A stretch of 5,060 nt of DNA from an uncultured Aquincola sp. (GCA_937883885.1 CAKZXL010000727.1:1-5060); one strand, 5' to 3'; positions 1-5,060 are shown, counted from the stretch's first letter. The notes: a model not told the origin generated them from the letters alone. Made by a program: numbers and translations.

Positions 1-1148
1 CCCAGGTGCACGTTGATGCCCCATTCCAGCCAGCGGCCCAGCGGGCCGTAGTCGGCATAGCCCATGTCCAGCAGCACCGCGCCGCTGTAGGCGTCGAGGT
101 GCACCACGCGCTGCTGCGCCACATCGCGCGGGTACACCGCAGCGGTGAACACGCCGGTGGGCCCCGCAGGCAGGCTCACGCTGTAGCCGGGTGCCAGGCC
201 CAGGCGCTGCACCCGGGCCATGACCGCGTCCACGCTCAGCATGCCGGGCAGGGTGGCGGCCCGTGGCGCGGCGGGTGCCTCATGGCCCTGATGCCCTGCA
301 TGCCCGGCGTGCCCGGCATGGTCATCGGCCACGCTCGACGATGGCACCTGCGACTGCGGCACCCGCGCCTGCGTCAGCGACCAGGCGGTGCTGCCCGTCT
401 CGGGCAGGCGTTGCTGCGACATCGGCACTTGCACCCGCACACCGGCCGGGTAGCCGAAGTTGTGGCCGTTGGCCCATTGGTTGACCTGCTGGCCCCACAG
501 CACCGACCAGGGCATGCCGGTGATGGCCAGGAAGGCCAGCACCGCGCCCACGCCCAGCCCGGTCACCGCATGCAGGTCGCGCCAGAACACGCGCTGGCGC
601 GGCCGGCCGCGCACCGTCAGCACGCCACCGCTGCCCTGGCGGGCGCCGCGCGGCCACCACAGGTAGAGGCCGGTGGCCACCAGCAGCAGCGACCAGCCGG
701 CCGCCATCTCGATGAAGCCGCGGGCCACCGGCCCGAAATACTTCAGGCTGTGCAGCTTGCGGATGGTCCAGGCCAGCGTGCCGCCCTCGGGCAGCGTGCC
801 CAGCACCTGCGCGCGGTAGGGATCGACGTAGATGGTCACCCGCTCGCCATCGGCCCGCCGGATGCCCAGCTCGGCCGAGCCGGTGGCCGATGCGGCGGGC
901 GTGAGCTTGCGCAGCGTGCCGGGCTGCGCGGCCAGCGCGGCGGCCACCCACTCGCTGGCGGGGCGTGGCGCGCTGGTGGCCGGCACCACCACTTTCAGGT
1001 CGCGGTGCCACCAGCCATCGATCTCGGCCTTGAACAGGTACAGCCCGCCGGTGATGGCCAGCCACACCAGGAAGGGCAGCACCAGCAGCCCGGCATAGAA
1101 GTGCCAGCGCCACACCGCGCGGTACAGGTCCTTGTCGCGGCTGTCCAT
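1..1148 (-). CDS. PepSY-associated TM protein, FoxB/FegB-like (partial, C-terminus off window)
   Basis: This is an inner-membrane protein of the PepSY_TM family; relatives such as FoxB and FegB sit beside siderophore receptors, and FoxB is a haem-binding ferrisiderophore reductase. I translated 382 codons and the frame is still open at base 1. It opens MDSRDKDLYRAVWRWHFYAG, the usual family start. TM1 is about residues 19-39, ending ITGGLYLFK. A periplasmic PepSY-type region follows, with VDPYRAQVLG at 108-117. TM2 is about 146-164 and ends GLYLWWPRG, followed by an Arg-rich cytoplasmic loop (166-190). TM3 is about 195-217 (ITGMPWS). A second periplasmic domain precedes the expected TM4. His16, His133 (RKLHSL), His193 (RDLHAVTG) and His381 (NVHLG) lie at or near membrane segments and are candidate haem ligands by analogy. 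An HxGH-type His stretch at 277-289 is unusual. The start overlaps the receptor stop. The family is clear; reductase activity and substrate are inference. Confidence 0.9.
   Translation of the reverse strand, partial: MDSRDKDLYRAVWRWHFYAGLLVLPFLVWLAITGGLYLFKAEIDGWWHRDLKVVVPATSAPRPASEWVAAALAAQPGTLRKLTPAASATGSAELGIRRADGERVTIYVDPYRAQVLGTLPEGGTLAWTIRKLHSLKYFGPVARGFIEMAAGWSLLLVATGLYLWWPRGARQGSGGVLTVRGRPRQRVFWRDLHAVTGLGVGAVLAFLAITGMPWSVLWGQQVNQWANGHNFGYPAGVRVQVPMSQQRLPETGSTAWSLTQARVPQSQVPSSSVADDHAGHAGHAGHQGHEAPAAPRAATLPGMLSVDAVMARVQRLGLAPGYSVSLPAGPTGVFTAAVYPRDVAQQRVVHLDAYSGAVLLDMGYADYGPLGRWLEWGINVHL
279..326 (-). repeat. Histidine ladder in PepSY protein (His every third residue)
   Basis: Residues 275-290 of the PepSY protein read DDHAGHAGHAGHQGHE, with His at 277, 280, 283, 286 and 289. 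The DNA is a short, slightly degenerate 9-base-type repeat coding for HAG. By the positive-inside rule this segment lies in the periplasmic loop after TM3. Such stretches commonly bind Cu, Zn, Ni or Co ions, but which metal, if any, is bound here cannot be seen. Confidence 0.85.
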
Positions 1149-1157
1149 CAGAACCTC
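1146..1157 (-). promoter_or_regulatory. Coupled stop/start with internal ribosome site
   Basis: The receptor stop TGA (1150-1148) and the PepSY start ATG (1148-1146) share one base as TGATG. A GAGG motif (1157-1154), encoded within the last receptor codons, lies five bases upstream of the ATG. This arrangement fixes the PepSY start and indicates one mRNA with translational coupling. Confidence 0.85.
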
Positions 1158-3208
1158 AGGTCCAGGCTCAAGTAGGCGCTGCGGCCGTCGCCGGGCGAGT
1201 AGCCGGAAGAGCCGCTGTCATACCAGGCATAGACGTACTGTCGGTCGGTGACGTTCTTCAGCTGCAGGTTCAGGCTGGTGGCCGGCGTCAGTTGCCAGGT
1301 GGCGCCCAGGTTCAGCAGCGCATAGCCGCCGGCCTGGCCCAGCGTGTTGCTGCGCTCCAGGTAGTAGTCGCCCTGAGCGTTGGCCCAGGCCGAGAGCTTG
1401 AGCTGCGGCAGCACCTGCCAGTCCACCCCCGCCGTGGCCAGGTAACGCGGCACGTTTTCGATCTGTTGGCCGCGTGTGGTGGGTGCGCTGGGGTCGGGTT
1501 CGGTGATGCGCGCCAGCTGGTGCGACCAGGCCACCCAGGCCGTGGTGCCGGCCGTCGGCCGGCCCTGCAACTGCAGGTCGATGCCTTTGCGCAGCGTGCG
1601 GCCGACGTTGCCCTGGCCGCCGGGGTCGGGCAGGCCGTCCACGCCCAGCACACGCGCCACCTCGCCCGAGGCGCGCTGTTCCCAGTAGGCCACGCGGCCT
1701 TCCAGCCCGGCCAGCGGGCTGAACTTGAGGCCGGCTTCCCAGCCGTCGTTGATCGAGGGCGAGAGGTTGCGTGTCTGCGTGCGGTAGGCGTCGATGCCAG
1801 TGCCGATCTGGAAGCTGCGTCCCCAGTTGGCATACACGCTGGCCTGCGGCGAGACGGTGTAGGCCACGCTGATCTTGGGCTGCTTGACGAGGCCGTAGTC
1901 GTACACGTCGTAGGCCTCGCCGGTCAGGCGGTTGTTGAAATGGCCGCTGATCTTGTCCAGCCGCAGCGCCGGCACGATCTTCAGCGCAGCCACCGGGCGG
2001 ATCACCGCCTGCACATAGCCGCCGCGGGTGTCGAGGTCGAAGTCCCAGTCGCGGAACTGCGAGCTGCGCACGCGCTGGACCGTGCGCCAGCGCTGGCCGA
2101 TGTTGTCCTGCCATTGCGCGTCCAGCCCGCCTTCCAGCGTGAACTCATGCGCCCAGCTCACGGTGGGCCGCCAGGTCAGCGTGCCGATGGCGCCGCGCTG
2201 GCGCTCGTCGTTGTAGCGCTCCTGCTGCACCCCGGCGGCCGAGAAGCGCACCCAGCGCCGGTTCTCGTAGTGGTTGACGTACAGCTTGGTCGACCACGAC
2301 ACCGCCGGCGTGAGGCTGCCGTCCACATGCGCGCTGAGCTGGGTGGTGTCGCGTTCGCCGCGGTCGTCCTGCGCGTAGGCGGGTGAGCTGCGGGGCGCGG
2401 CTTCGGCCTGTTCGCGGGTCAGGTAACCCGACTCCAGCGCGCGGTTGCGGTAGTGGCGGGCGATCACGCCGGCCCGCCAGGCGCCATTGGCGCCGGTGTA
2501 GAACCACTTGCCGGCCAGTGCCAGCTTCTTCGCTTCGGCGTGGTCGCGGTAGCCGTCCGAGTCGCGCCAGCCGATGAAGTAATTCTGGCTCCAGGCGCCG
2601 CTTTCCAGGCCCTTGGCCAGCTGCAGTTCGCGCGTGCCGAAGCTGCCCACGGTGACGCTGGCGCGGCCCTCGTTGCCGCCGATGCGGGTGCGCACGTTGG
2701 CATTGCCGGCGATGTTGTGCAGGCCGTAGCGCGGGTCGTTGGTGCCGCGCACGATCTCGATGGCCTCGATGTCCAGCGGGAACACCGCGTCCAGAAAGGG
2801 CATGCCGCCCGCGTTGTCGTTGCTGGGAATGCCGTCGATCAGCAGCTTGACGGCGTTGATGCGGCCCTCGCCGTTGAAGCCGCGGAACGAGAAGCGGCCG
2901 GCATCGGTGCCCTGCTTGAACTGCGTGACCTGCACGCCGGGGGCGCGCGTCAGCAGCTCCCAGCTGTAGTCCACATGCTGGTCCTGCAGCAGGCTGGCGC
3001 CCAGGATGTCGACCGAGCTGAACACGCTGCGCGCCGGCAGCGGCCCCAGGGCCTTGGCGGTGACGTTGACGGTGGCAGTGCCCAGCACCAGCGTGGAGTC
3101 GCCGGCCGCATCGGCGGCTGAGGTCTGCGCATGGGCGGTGGTGGACAGGACAAGGGCGGCCGCGGCGGCCAGGGGCGCGCGGGCGGCGCCGGACGGGAAA
3201 CGGAGCAT
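1148..3208 (-). CDS. TonB-dependent outer-membrane receptor (siderophore/metal-chelate type)
   Basis: The protein has 686 residues from ATG 3208, a usual length for a TonB receptor without an N-terminal signalling (STN) domain, and none is seen. Residues 1-27 are a Sec signal peptide with cleavage expected after AHA. A TonB-box-like stretch (TLVLGTATV) lies at about 39-47. The plug, about 60-175, contains LLTRAPGVQV (85-94), FSFRGFNGEG (106-115), LLIDGIP (122-128) and IEAIEIVRG (147-155). The rest is a 22-strand-type barrel ending NVTDRQYVYAWY and a final YLSLDLRF with the C-terminal Phe needed for BAM insertion. No cysteine was noticed. The plug looks more like FecA/ferrisiderophore receptors than the OprC/NosA copper receptors as I remember them, but the ligand is not determinable. 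An in-frame TTG at 3226 would add six residues (MHPKTP); ATG 3208 is preferred because a GAAGA motif sits five bases upstream and the signal peptide is better formed. It is coupled downstream to the PepSY gene. Confidence 0.93.
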   Translation of the reverse strand: MLRFPSGAARAPLAAAAALVLSTTAHAQTSAADAAGDSTLVLGTATVNVTAKALGPLPARSVFSSVDILGASLLQDQHVDYSWELLTRAPGVQVTQFKQGTDAGRFSFRGFNGEGRINAVKLLIDGIPSNDNAGGMPFLDAVFPLDIEAIEIVRGTNDPRYGLHNIAGNANVRTRIGGNEGRASVTVGSFGTRELQLAKGLESGAWSQNYFIGWRDSDGYRDHAEAKKLALAGKWFYTGANGAWRAGVIARHYRNRALESGYLTREQAEAAPRSSPAYAQDDRGERDTTQLSAHVDGSLTPAVSWSTKLYVNHYENRRWVRFSAAGVQQERYNDERQRGAIGTLTWRPTVSWAHEFTLEGGLDAQWQDNIGQRWRTVQRVRSSQFRDWDFDLDTRGGYVQAVIRPVAALKIVPALRLDKISGHFNNRLTGEAYDVYDYGLVKQPKISVAYTVSPQASVYANWGRSFQIGTGIDAYRTQTRNLSPSINDGWEAGLKFSPLAGLEGRVAYWEQRASGEVARVLGVDGLPDPGGQGNVGRTLRKGIDLQLQGRPTAGTTAWVAWSHQLARITEPDPSAPTTRGQQIENVPRYLATAGVDWQVLPQLKLSAWANAQGDYYLERSNTLGQAGGYALLNLGATWQLTPATSLNLQLKNVTDRQYVYAWYDSGSSGYSPGDGRSAYLSLDLRF

Positions 3209-3402
3209 GGGTGTCTTCGGGTGCAATCTCGTCGCCGCCGCGGGGCAAGCGACCGGCCAGGAAACGGTCCCGGCAGGCGGTCACGCGCCCGGCGGCGGCG
3301 ATGGAACGGGGCGACCGCGGCCTCGGCGCCCTGCGCGCGCGGCCTTCAGCGGTATCGCCGATCGGGGTGGGGGTGGGCTGCCTCAGGCAGCCCCAGCCAG
3401 CT
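3209..3402 (-). promoter_or_regulatory. Structured leader between DUF2946-like gene and receptor
   Basis: These 194 bases carry no credible gene. Read on the minus strand they form the receptor's 5' region. Besides the perfect hairpin at 3375-3393, there are pairings GACCG/CGGTC (3251-3255 with 3265-3269) and, alternatively, GCGGTC/GACCGC (3277-3282 with 3313-3318). The only ribosome-site-like sequence before ATG 3208 is a weak GAAGA (3218-3214). I could not match the leader to a riboswitch class, and no AT-rich Fur-type box is visible. The receptor could be read through from the upstream gene or have its own promoter here; I see no convincing -35/-10 pair. Confidence 0.4.
3375..3393 (-). terminator. 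Perfect 8-bp hairpin after DUF2946-like gene (terminator or processing site)
   Basis: GGGCTGCC and GGCAGCCC form an uninterrupted 8-bp stem around a three-base loop, 9 bases downstream of the DUF2946-like stop codon. On the minus strand the 3' side continues ACCCCCACCCC with no U-run, so it does not look like a classic intrinsic terminator. It may attenuate, protect a 3' end or mark an RNA processing point between this gene and the receptor. Confidence 0.5.
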
Positions 3403-3768
3403 TCAGGCGGCCGCGGGCGGACCGCGCGGCGGCAGCGGCGCACCCAGCAGCGCCGCGATCTCGGCCGACGTGAACGGATGCACCGCGCGCAGTGGCGGCG
3501 CCGGCGCCACCACCGGCGGCAGCACCGGCGTGGCCGGCAGCGCCACCGGCAGGCACAGCGCGCAGTCCAGCGTGTGCGCGCCGATCGCGGGCGCATCGCC
3601 ATCGGCGTCGGTGTCCGCCATCACCCACTGGATGGCACCACCGGCGGTGCACACCAGCTCCATCGCCTTCGGGTGCACCAGCGGCGCCGCCGTGGCCACC
3701 CCCACGGCCACCAGAAAGCACGCCAGCACGAGGCGGGCAAGCAAGGTGGAGCGGCGCAGGATTTGCAT
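3403..3768 (-). CDS. Small exported DUF2946-like protein with HTLDCALC motif
   Basis: The protein has 121 residues. Its N-terminus (MQILRRSTLLAR, then a hydrophobic run to ATAA at about 25-28) is a signal peptide or membrane anchor, placing the rest in the periplasm. The core has HPKAMELVCTAGGAIQWV (His32, Met36, Cys40), then HTLDCALCLP (His65, Cys69, Cys72), then a Pro/Ala-rich tail. The MELVC-x-GG and H-x-LDC-x-LC pattern is what I recall of DUF2946, a family of unknown function often found by TonB-type copper or other metal receptors. Cys40, the CxxC pair and the nearby His/Met are plausible metal ligands or a disulfide; no catalytic site is evident. Cys17 lies within the hydrophobic run and does not make a good lipobox. 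No clear ribosome site precedes ATG 3768. The gene lies upstream of the receptor on the same strand and is divergent from the Bug gene. The family call is fairly secure; any role in metal handling is inference. Confidence 0.8.
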   Translation of the reverse strand: MQILRRSTLLARLVLACFLVAVGVATAAPLVHPKAMELVCTAGGAIQWVMADTDADGDAPAIGAHTLDCALCLPVALPATPVLPPVVAPAPPLRAVHPFTSAEIAALLGAPLPPRGPPAAA

Positions 3769-3783
3769 GGCTGCCCAGTATCG

Positions 3784-3824
3784 CCCAGGCCCGCGCCGGC
3801 AGCGCCTGCTGCCGCCTCCCTGGG
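3784..3824. repeat. Nested inverted repeat (possible operator or cruciform)
   Basis: An outer pair, CCCAGG (3784-3789) and CCTGGG (3819-3824), encloses an inner perfect pair, GGCAGC (3798-3803) and GCTGCC (3808-3813), around the loop GCCT. Both arms are exact. The location between divergent starts suits a regulator site or a leader hairpin, but in GC-rich DNA short palindromes also arise by chance. Confidence 0.5.
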
Positions 3825-3830
3825 TCTCGT

Positions 3831-3839
3831 TGCTACATT
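3831..3839 (+). promoter_or_regulatory. Candidate extended -10 for the Bug gene
   Basis: TGCTACATT fits the extended -10 pattern TGnTATAAT with four of six hexamer matches and lies 30 bases before the Bug start. It is among the least GC-rich spots of the intergenic region. No matching -35 is seen, so this is only a weak candidate. Confidence 0.25.
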
Positions 3840-3858
3840 CGCCCCCAGTCGTTGAACC

Positions 3859-3863
3859 AGGAG
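3859..3863 (+). promoter_or_regulatory. Ribosome binding site of the Bug gene
   Basis: AGGAG lies six bases before ATG 3870. It decides the start, because the same frame is open upstream to about 3492 without any protein-like sequence. Confidence 0.85.
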
Positions 3864-3869
3864 ATCGTG

Positions 3870-4877
3870 ATGACCGCCCCCACCCAGACGGACCGCCCGT
3901 CCATCACCCGCCGCCGCGCCCTGCAGGGGCTGGCCGCTTCGGCCGGCGTGCTGGCCGCGCCCATGCTGTGGGCGCAATCGGACAAGACCTACCGCCTGCT
4001 GGTGGGCTTTCCGCCGGGCGGCGGCACCGATGCGGTGGCCCGCCTGCTGGCCGAGAAGCTCAAGCCCGAGCTGGGCGGTGCCAACTTCCTGGTCGAGAAC
4101 AAGGCCGGTGCCGGCGGCCAGCTGGCCGCGCAGGCGCTGAAGGCCGCGCCGGCCGACGGCCACACGCTGTTCCTCACCCACGACCACACCATCTCCATCC
4201 TGCCGCTGGTGGTCAAGACGCCGGGCTTCGACCCCGCGCACGACTTCGTGCCGGTGGCGGGTTTTGCCACCTTTGCCAATGCGCTGGCGCTGTCGGGCGG
4301 CACGCCGGCCAAGTCGGTGGCCGAGTACGTGCAGTGGGTCAAGACCAGCCAGGGCGGCAAGAGCGCGCTGGGCATTCCGGCGCCGGCTTCGGTGCCCGAG
4401 TTCATGGTCAAGGTGCTGGCGCAGAAGTTCGGCGTCGACCTCATCTCGGCGCCGTACCGCGGCAGCGCGCCGATGATGGCCGACATGCTGGGCAACCAGA
4501 TCGCCGGCGGCGTGGGCTCCATCCCCGACCTGATCGAGAACCACCGCAGCGGCAAGGTGCGCGTGGTGGCGGTGATGGGCGACAAGCGCCAGGCCCTGCT
4601 GCCCGACGTGCCCACGCTGGCCGAAGTGGGCGTGAGCGGCTTCGAGGAGCTGCCCTACTACGGCGTGTTCGCGCCCGCCGGCGCGCCCAAGGAGGGGCTG
4701 GACCGCTTCTCCGAGGCGCTGGCCCGCGTGCTGGCGCAGGCCGAGGTGAAGGAGCGGCTGACCAACATGGGCCTGAGCGTGGGCTACATGAACGCAGCCC
4801 AGCTGGGCGCCCGCGAGCGGGCCTATACCGCGGTGTGGACGAAGATCATCCGCGCGAGCGGCTTCCAGCCAGCTTGA
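3870..4877 (+). CDS. Tat-exported Bug/TctC-family substrate-binding protein
   Basis: The protein has 335 residues, typical for the Bug (Bordetella uptake gene) periplasmic receptors of tripartite tricarboxylate transport, which bind carboxylates and small aromatic or amino-acid-like solutes. The N-terminus carries a Tat signal, ITRRRALQGLAASAG (12-26), with likely cleavage after LWA at 35. Family signatures follow in order: RLLVGFPPGGGTDAVARLLA (42-61), VENKAGAGGQLAA (75-87), DGHTL (96-100), APYRGSAPMMADMLGNQI in the middle, LLPDVPTLAEVG near the C-terminal third, then YGVFAPAGAPKE. VENKAGAGG has Ala where many members have Pro (N-[RK]-PGAGG). No TctA/TctB membrane genes lie in the window, as for the many orphan Bug genes of Burkholderiales. 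A good AGGAG site sets the start. The neighbouring metal cassette is divergent, so a shared function is not implied. The ligand cannot be told from sequence. Confidence 0.95.
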   Translation: MTAPTQTDRPSITRRRALQGLAASAGVLAAPMLWAQSDKTYRLLVGFPPGGGTDAVARLLAEKLKPELGGANFLVENKAGAGGQLAAQALKAAPADGHTLFLTHDHTISILPLVVKTPGFDPAHDFVPVAGFATFANALALSGGTPAKSVAEYVQWVKTSQGGKSALGIPAPASVPEFMVKVLAQKFGVDLISAPYRGSAPMMADMLGNQIAGGVGSIPDLIENHRSGKVRVVAVMGDKRQALLPDVPTLAEVGVSGFEELPYYGVFAPAGAPKEGLDRFSEALARVLAQAEVKERLTNMGLSVGYMNAAQLGARERAYTAVWTKIIRASGFQPA

Positions 4878-4885
4878 TGTAGGCC

Positions 4886-4940
4886 CCCAAGCTCGCTGCG
4901 CTCGCGCCCCCCCGAGGGGGAGCATCCGTCCTTGGGACGG
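4886..4940 (+). terminator. Stem-loops of repeat unit 1, probable Bug 3' end
   Basis: CCCAAG (4886-4891) can pair with CTTGGG (4931-4936) around an inner hairpin in which CCCCC (4907-4911) pairs with GGGGG (4916-4920). A competing hairpin is CCGTCC (4926-4931) with GGACGG (4935-4940). There is no U-run, so this would end or protect the transcript without being a textbook intrinsic terminator. Confidence 0.45.
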
Positions 4941-4962
4941 CCCGGCGGACGGGTGGGTCGGC

Positions 4963-5038
4963 CCCCAAGCTCGCTGCGCTCGCGCCCCCCCCGAGGGGGA
5001 GCACCCATCCTTGGGGCGGCCCGGCGGACGGGTGGGTC
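4963..5038 (+). terminator. Stem-loops of repeat unit 2
   Basis: CCCCAAG (4963-4969) pairs with CTTGGGG (5010-5016), one pair longer than in unit 1, around the same C-run/G-run hairpin. Alternatively ACCCATCC (5003-5010) pairs with GGGTGGGT (5030-5037) over eight positions with one G-U pair. The local CCGTCC/GGACGG hairpin of unit 1 is lost here. As in unit 1, no U-run follows. Confidence 0.4.
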
Positions 5039-5060
5039 TTCAGTGGTGTGACTTTGTAAA
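5039..5060. other. Short tail, no gene recognised
   Basis: These 22 bases are richer in A and T than the rest. On the minus strand a TGA (5042-5040) is preceded by six open codons (FTKSHH), so a convergent gene could end here against the repeat, but the stretch is far too short to decide. Confidence 0.15.

Larger units (their letters stand above)
3769..3869. promoter_or_regulatory. Divergent intergenic region
   Basis: These 101 bases separate the divergent DUF2946-like and Bug genes and must carry the promoter for at least the Bug gene. They hold the nested inverted repeat at 3784-3824, a weak extended -10 candidate at 3831-3839 and the Bug ribosome site at 3859-3863. No good -35 sequence is visible in either direction. 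Confidence 0.6.
4882..5038. repeat. Two tandem copies of a 78/79-bp structured intergenic repeat
   Basis: Unit 1 is 4882-4959 (78 bases) and unit 2 is 4960-5038 (79 bases), directly adjacent. They differ by one base in the C-run (seven versus eight C) and by three substitutions, all in the segment after the G-run. Each starts GGCCCCCAAGCTCGCTGCGC, passes a C-run/G-run hairpin and ends GGACGGGTGGGTC. From memory, elements of this style are abundant after genes in Comamonadaceae-like genomes. The array begins four bases after the Bug stop codon. Confidence 0.9.

Noticed and set aside
322..1113. Minus-strand 263-codon frame inside the PepSY gene
   Set aside because: It is the wrong frame of the same strand; the frame starting at 1148 has the PepSY_TM motifs and remains open to the window edge.
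6..1175. Plus-strand 389-codon frame opposite the PepSY gene
   Set aside because: It is a His/Gln/Arg-rich shadow; the opposite strand gives a coherent multi-pass membrane protein with family motifs.
1148..3208. Calling the receptor an OprC/NosA copper receptor
   Set aside because: The plug motifs look more like ferrisiderophore receptors, and no Met/His/Cys-rich copper site stands out; the neighbourhood alone is not enough.
3209..3402. Cobalamin riboswitch before the TonB receptor
   Set aside because: Weak B12-box-like strings (GATACCGC on the minus strand; GCCAGGAAAC on the plus strand) are present, but the conserved core segments and their spacing are absent, and the better string is on the wrong strand.
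3209..3402. Fur box upstream of the receptor
   Set aside because: No GATAATGATTATC-like AT-rich dyad could be found in this GC-rich leader.
2145..3602. Minus-strand 485-codon frame overlapping the receptor start
   Set aside because: It is Arg-rich throughout with no domain pattern and out of frame with the receptor and the DUF2946-like protein.
3131..4882. Long plus-strand open frame of 583 codons over the leader, DUF2946-like gene and Bug gene
   Set aside because: The translation is Arg/Gly/Ala-rich low-complexity sequence with no family signature, and it is out of frame with the well-supported Bug protein.
3621..4925. Minus-strand 434-codon frame antisense to the Bug gene
   Set aside because: It has a His/Arg/Gly-rich composition typical of shadow frames in high-GC DNA and conflicts with the clear Bug coding sequence.
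4823..5008. Minus-strand 61-aa reading frame with repeated PPRGGRERSELGG peptides
   Set aside because: It is the translation of the intergenic repeat units; such peptides are a familiar artefact of this repeat type and there is no ribosome site.
4882..5038. CRISPR array
   Set aside because: There are only two directly adjacent units with no unique spacers between them.

Overview
The window is about 70% GC, with codon third positions dominated by G and C and long shadow reading frames opposite every real gene. Gene content (a Tat-exported Bug-type solute receptor, a TonB receptor paired with a PepSY membrane protein) and the repeat after the last gene (a GGCCCCCAAGCTCGCTGCGC-type element with a C-run/G-run hairpin) point to a betaproteobacterium of the Burkholderiales, probably near the Comamonadaceae/Sphaerotilaceae. 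The taxonomic call is an inference from style and from memory of such repeats, not from a search.

Layout. Positions 1-3768 hold three genes on the minus strand, in transcription order: a small exported DUF2946-like protein with a Cys/His motif (3403-3768), a TonB-dependent outer-membrane receptor (1148-3208), and a PepSY-associated transmembrane protein (start 1148, running off the left edge). The receptor stop and the PepSY start overlap in TGATG, with a GAGG ribosome site inside the receptor's last codons, so these two are almost certainly translationally coupled. A 194-base leader with inverted repeats separates the DUF2946-like gene from the receptor. A 101-base divergent intergenic region (3769-3869) with a nested inverted repeat then leads into a plus-strand gene for a Tat-exported Bug/TctC substrate-binding protein (3870-4877). 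Two tandem copies of a 78/79-base structured repeat (4882-5038) follow it almost immediately. The last 22 bases hold no recognisable gene.

How the genes work together. The minus-strand set reads as a metal or metal-chelate acquisition cassette. The receptor would bring a chelate across the outer membrane with TonB energy. The PepSY protein resembles the FoxB/FegB type of inner-membrane partner of siderophore receptors and could reduce or release the metal. The small Cys/His protein could be a periplasmic metal-binding or sensing accessory. The substrate is not readable from the sequence: receptor plus PepSY suggests a ferric siderophore, while DUF2946 and an HxGH-type histidine stretch in the PepSY protein leave copper or another soft/borderline metal open. 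The Bug receptor is divergent and probably functionally separate.

No CRISPR array, tRNA, rRNA, transposase or phage gene was seen. The most unusual features are the five-fold histidine ladder in the PepSY protein, the three-gene cassette itself, and the tandem repeat whose two copies favour different hairpins.
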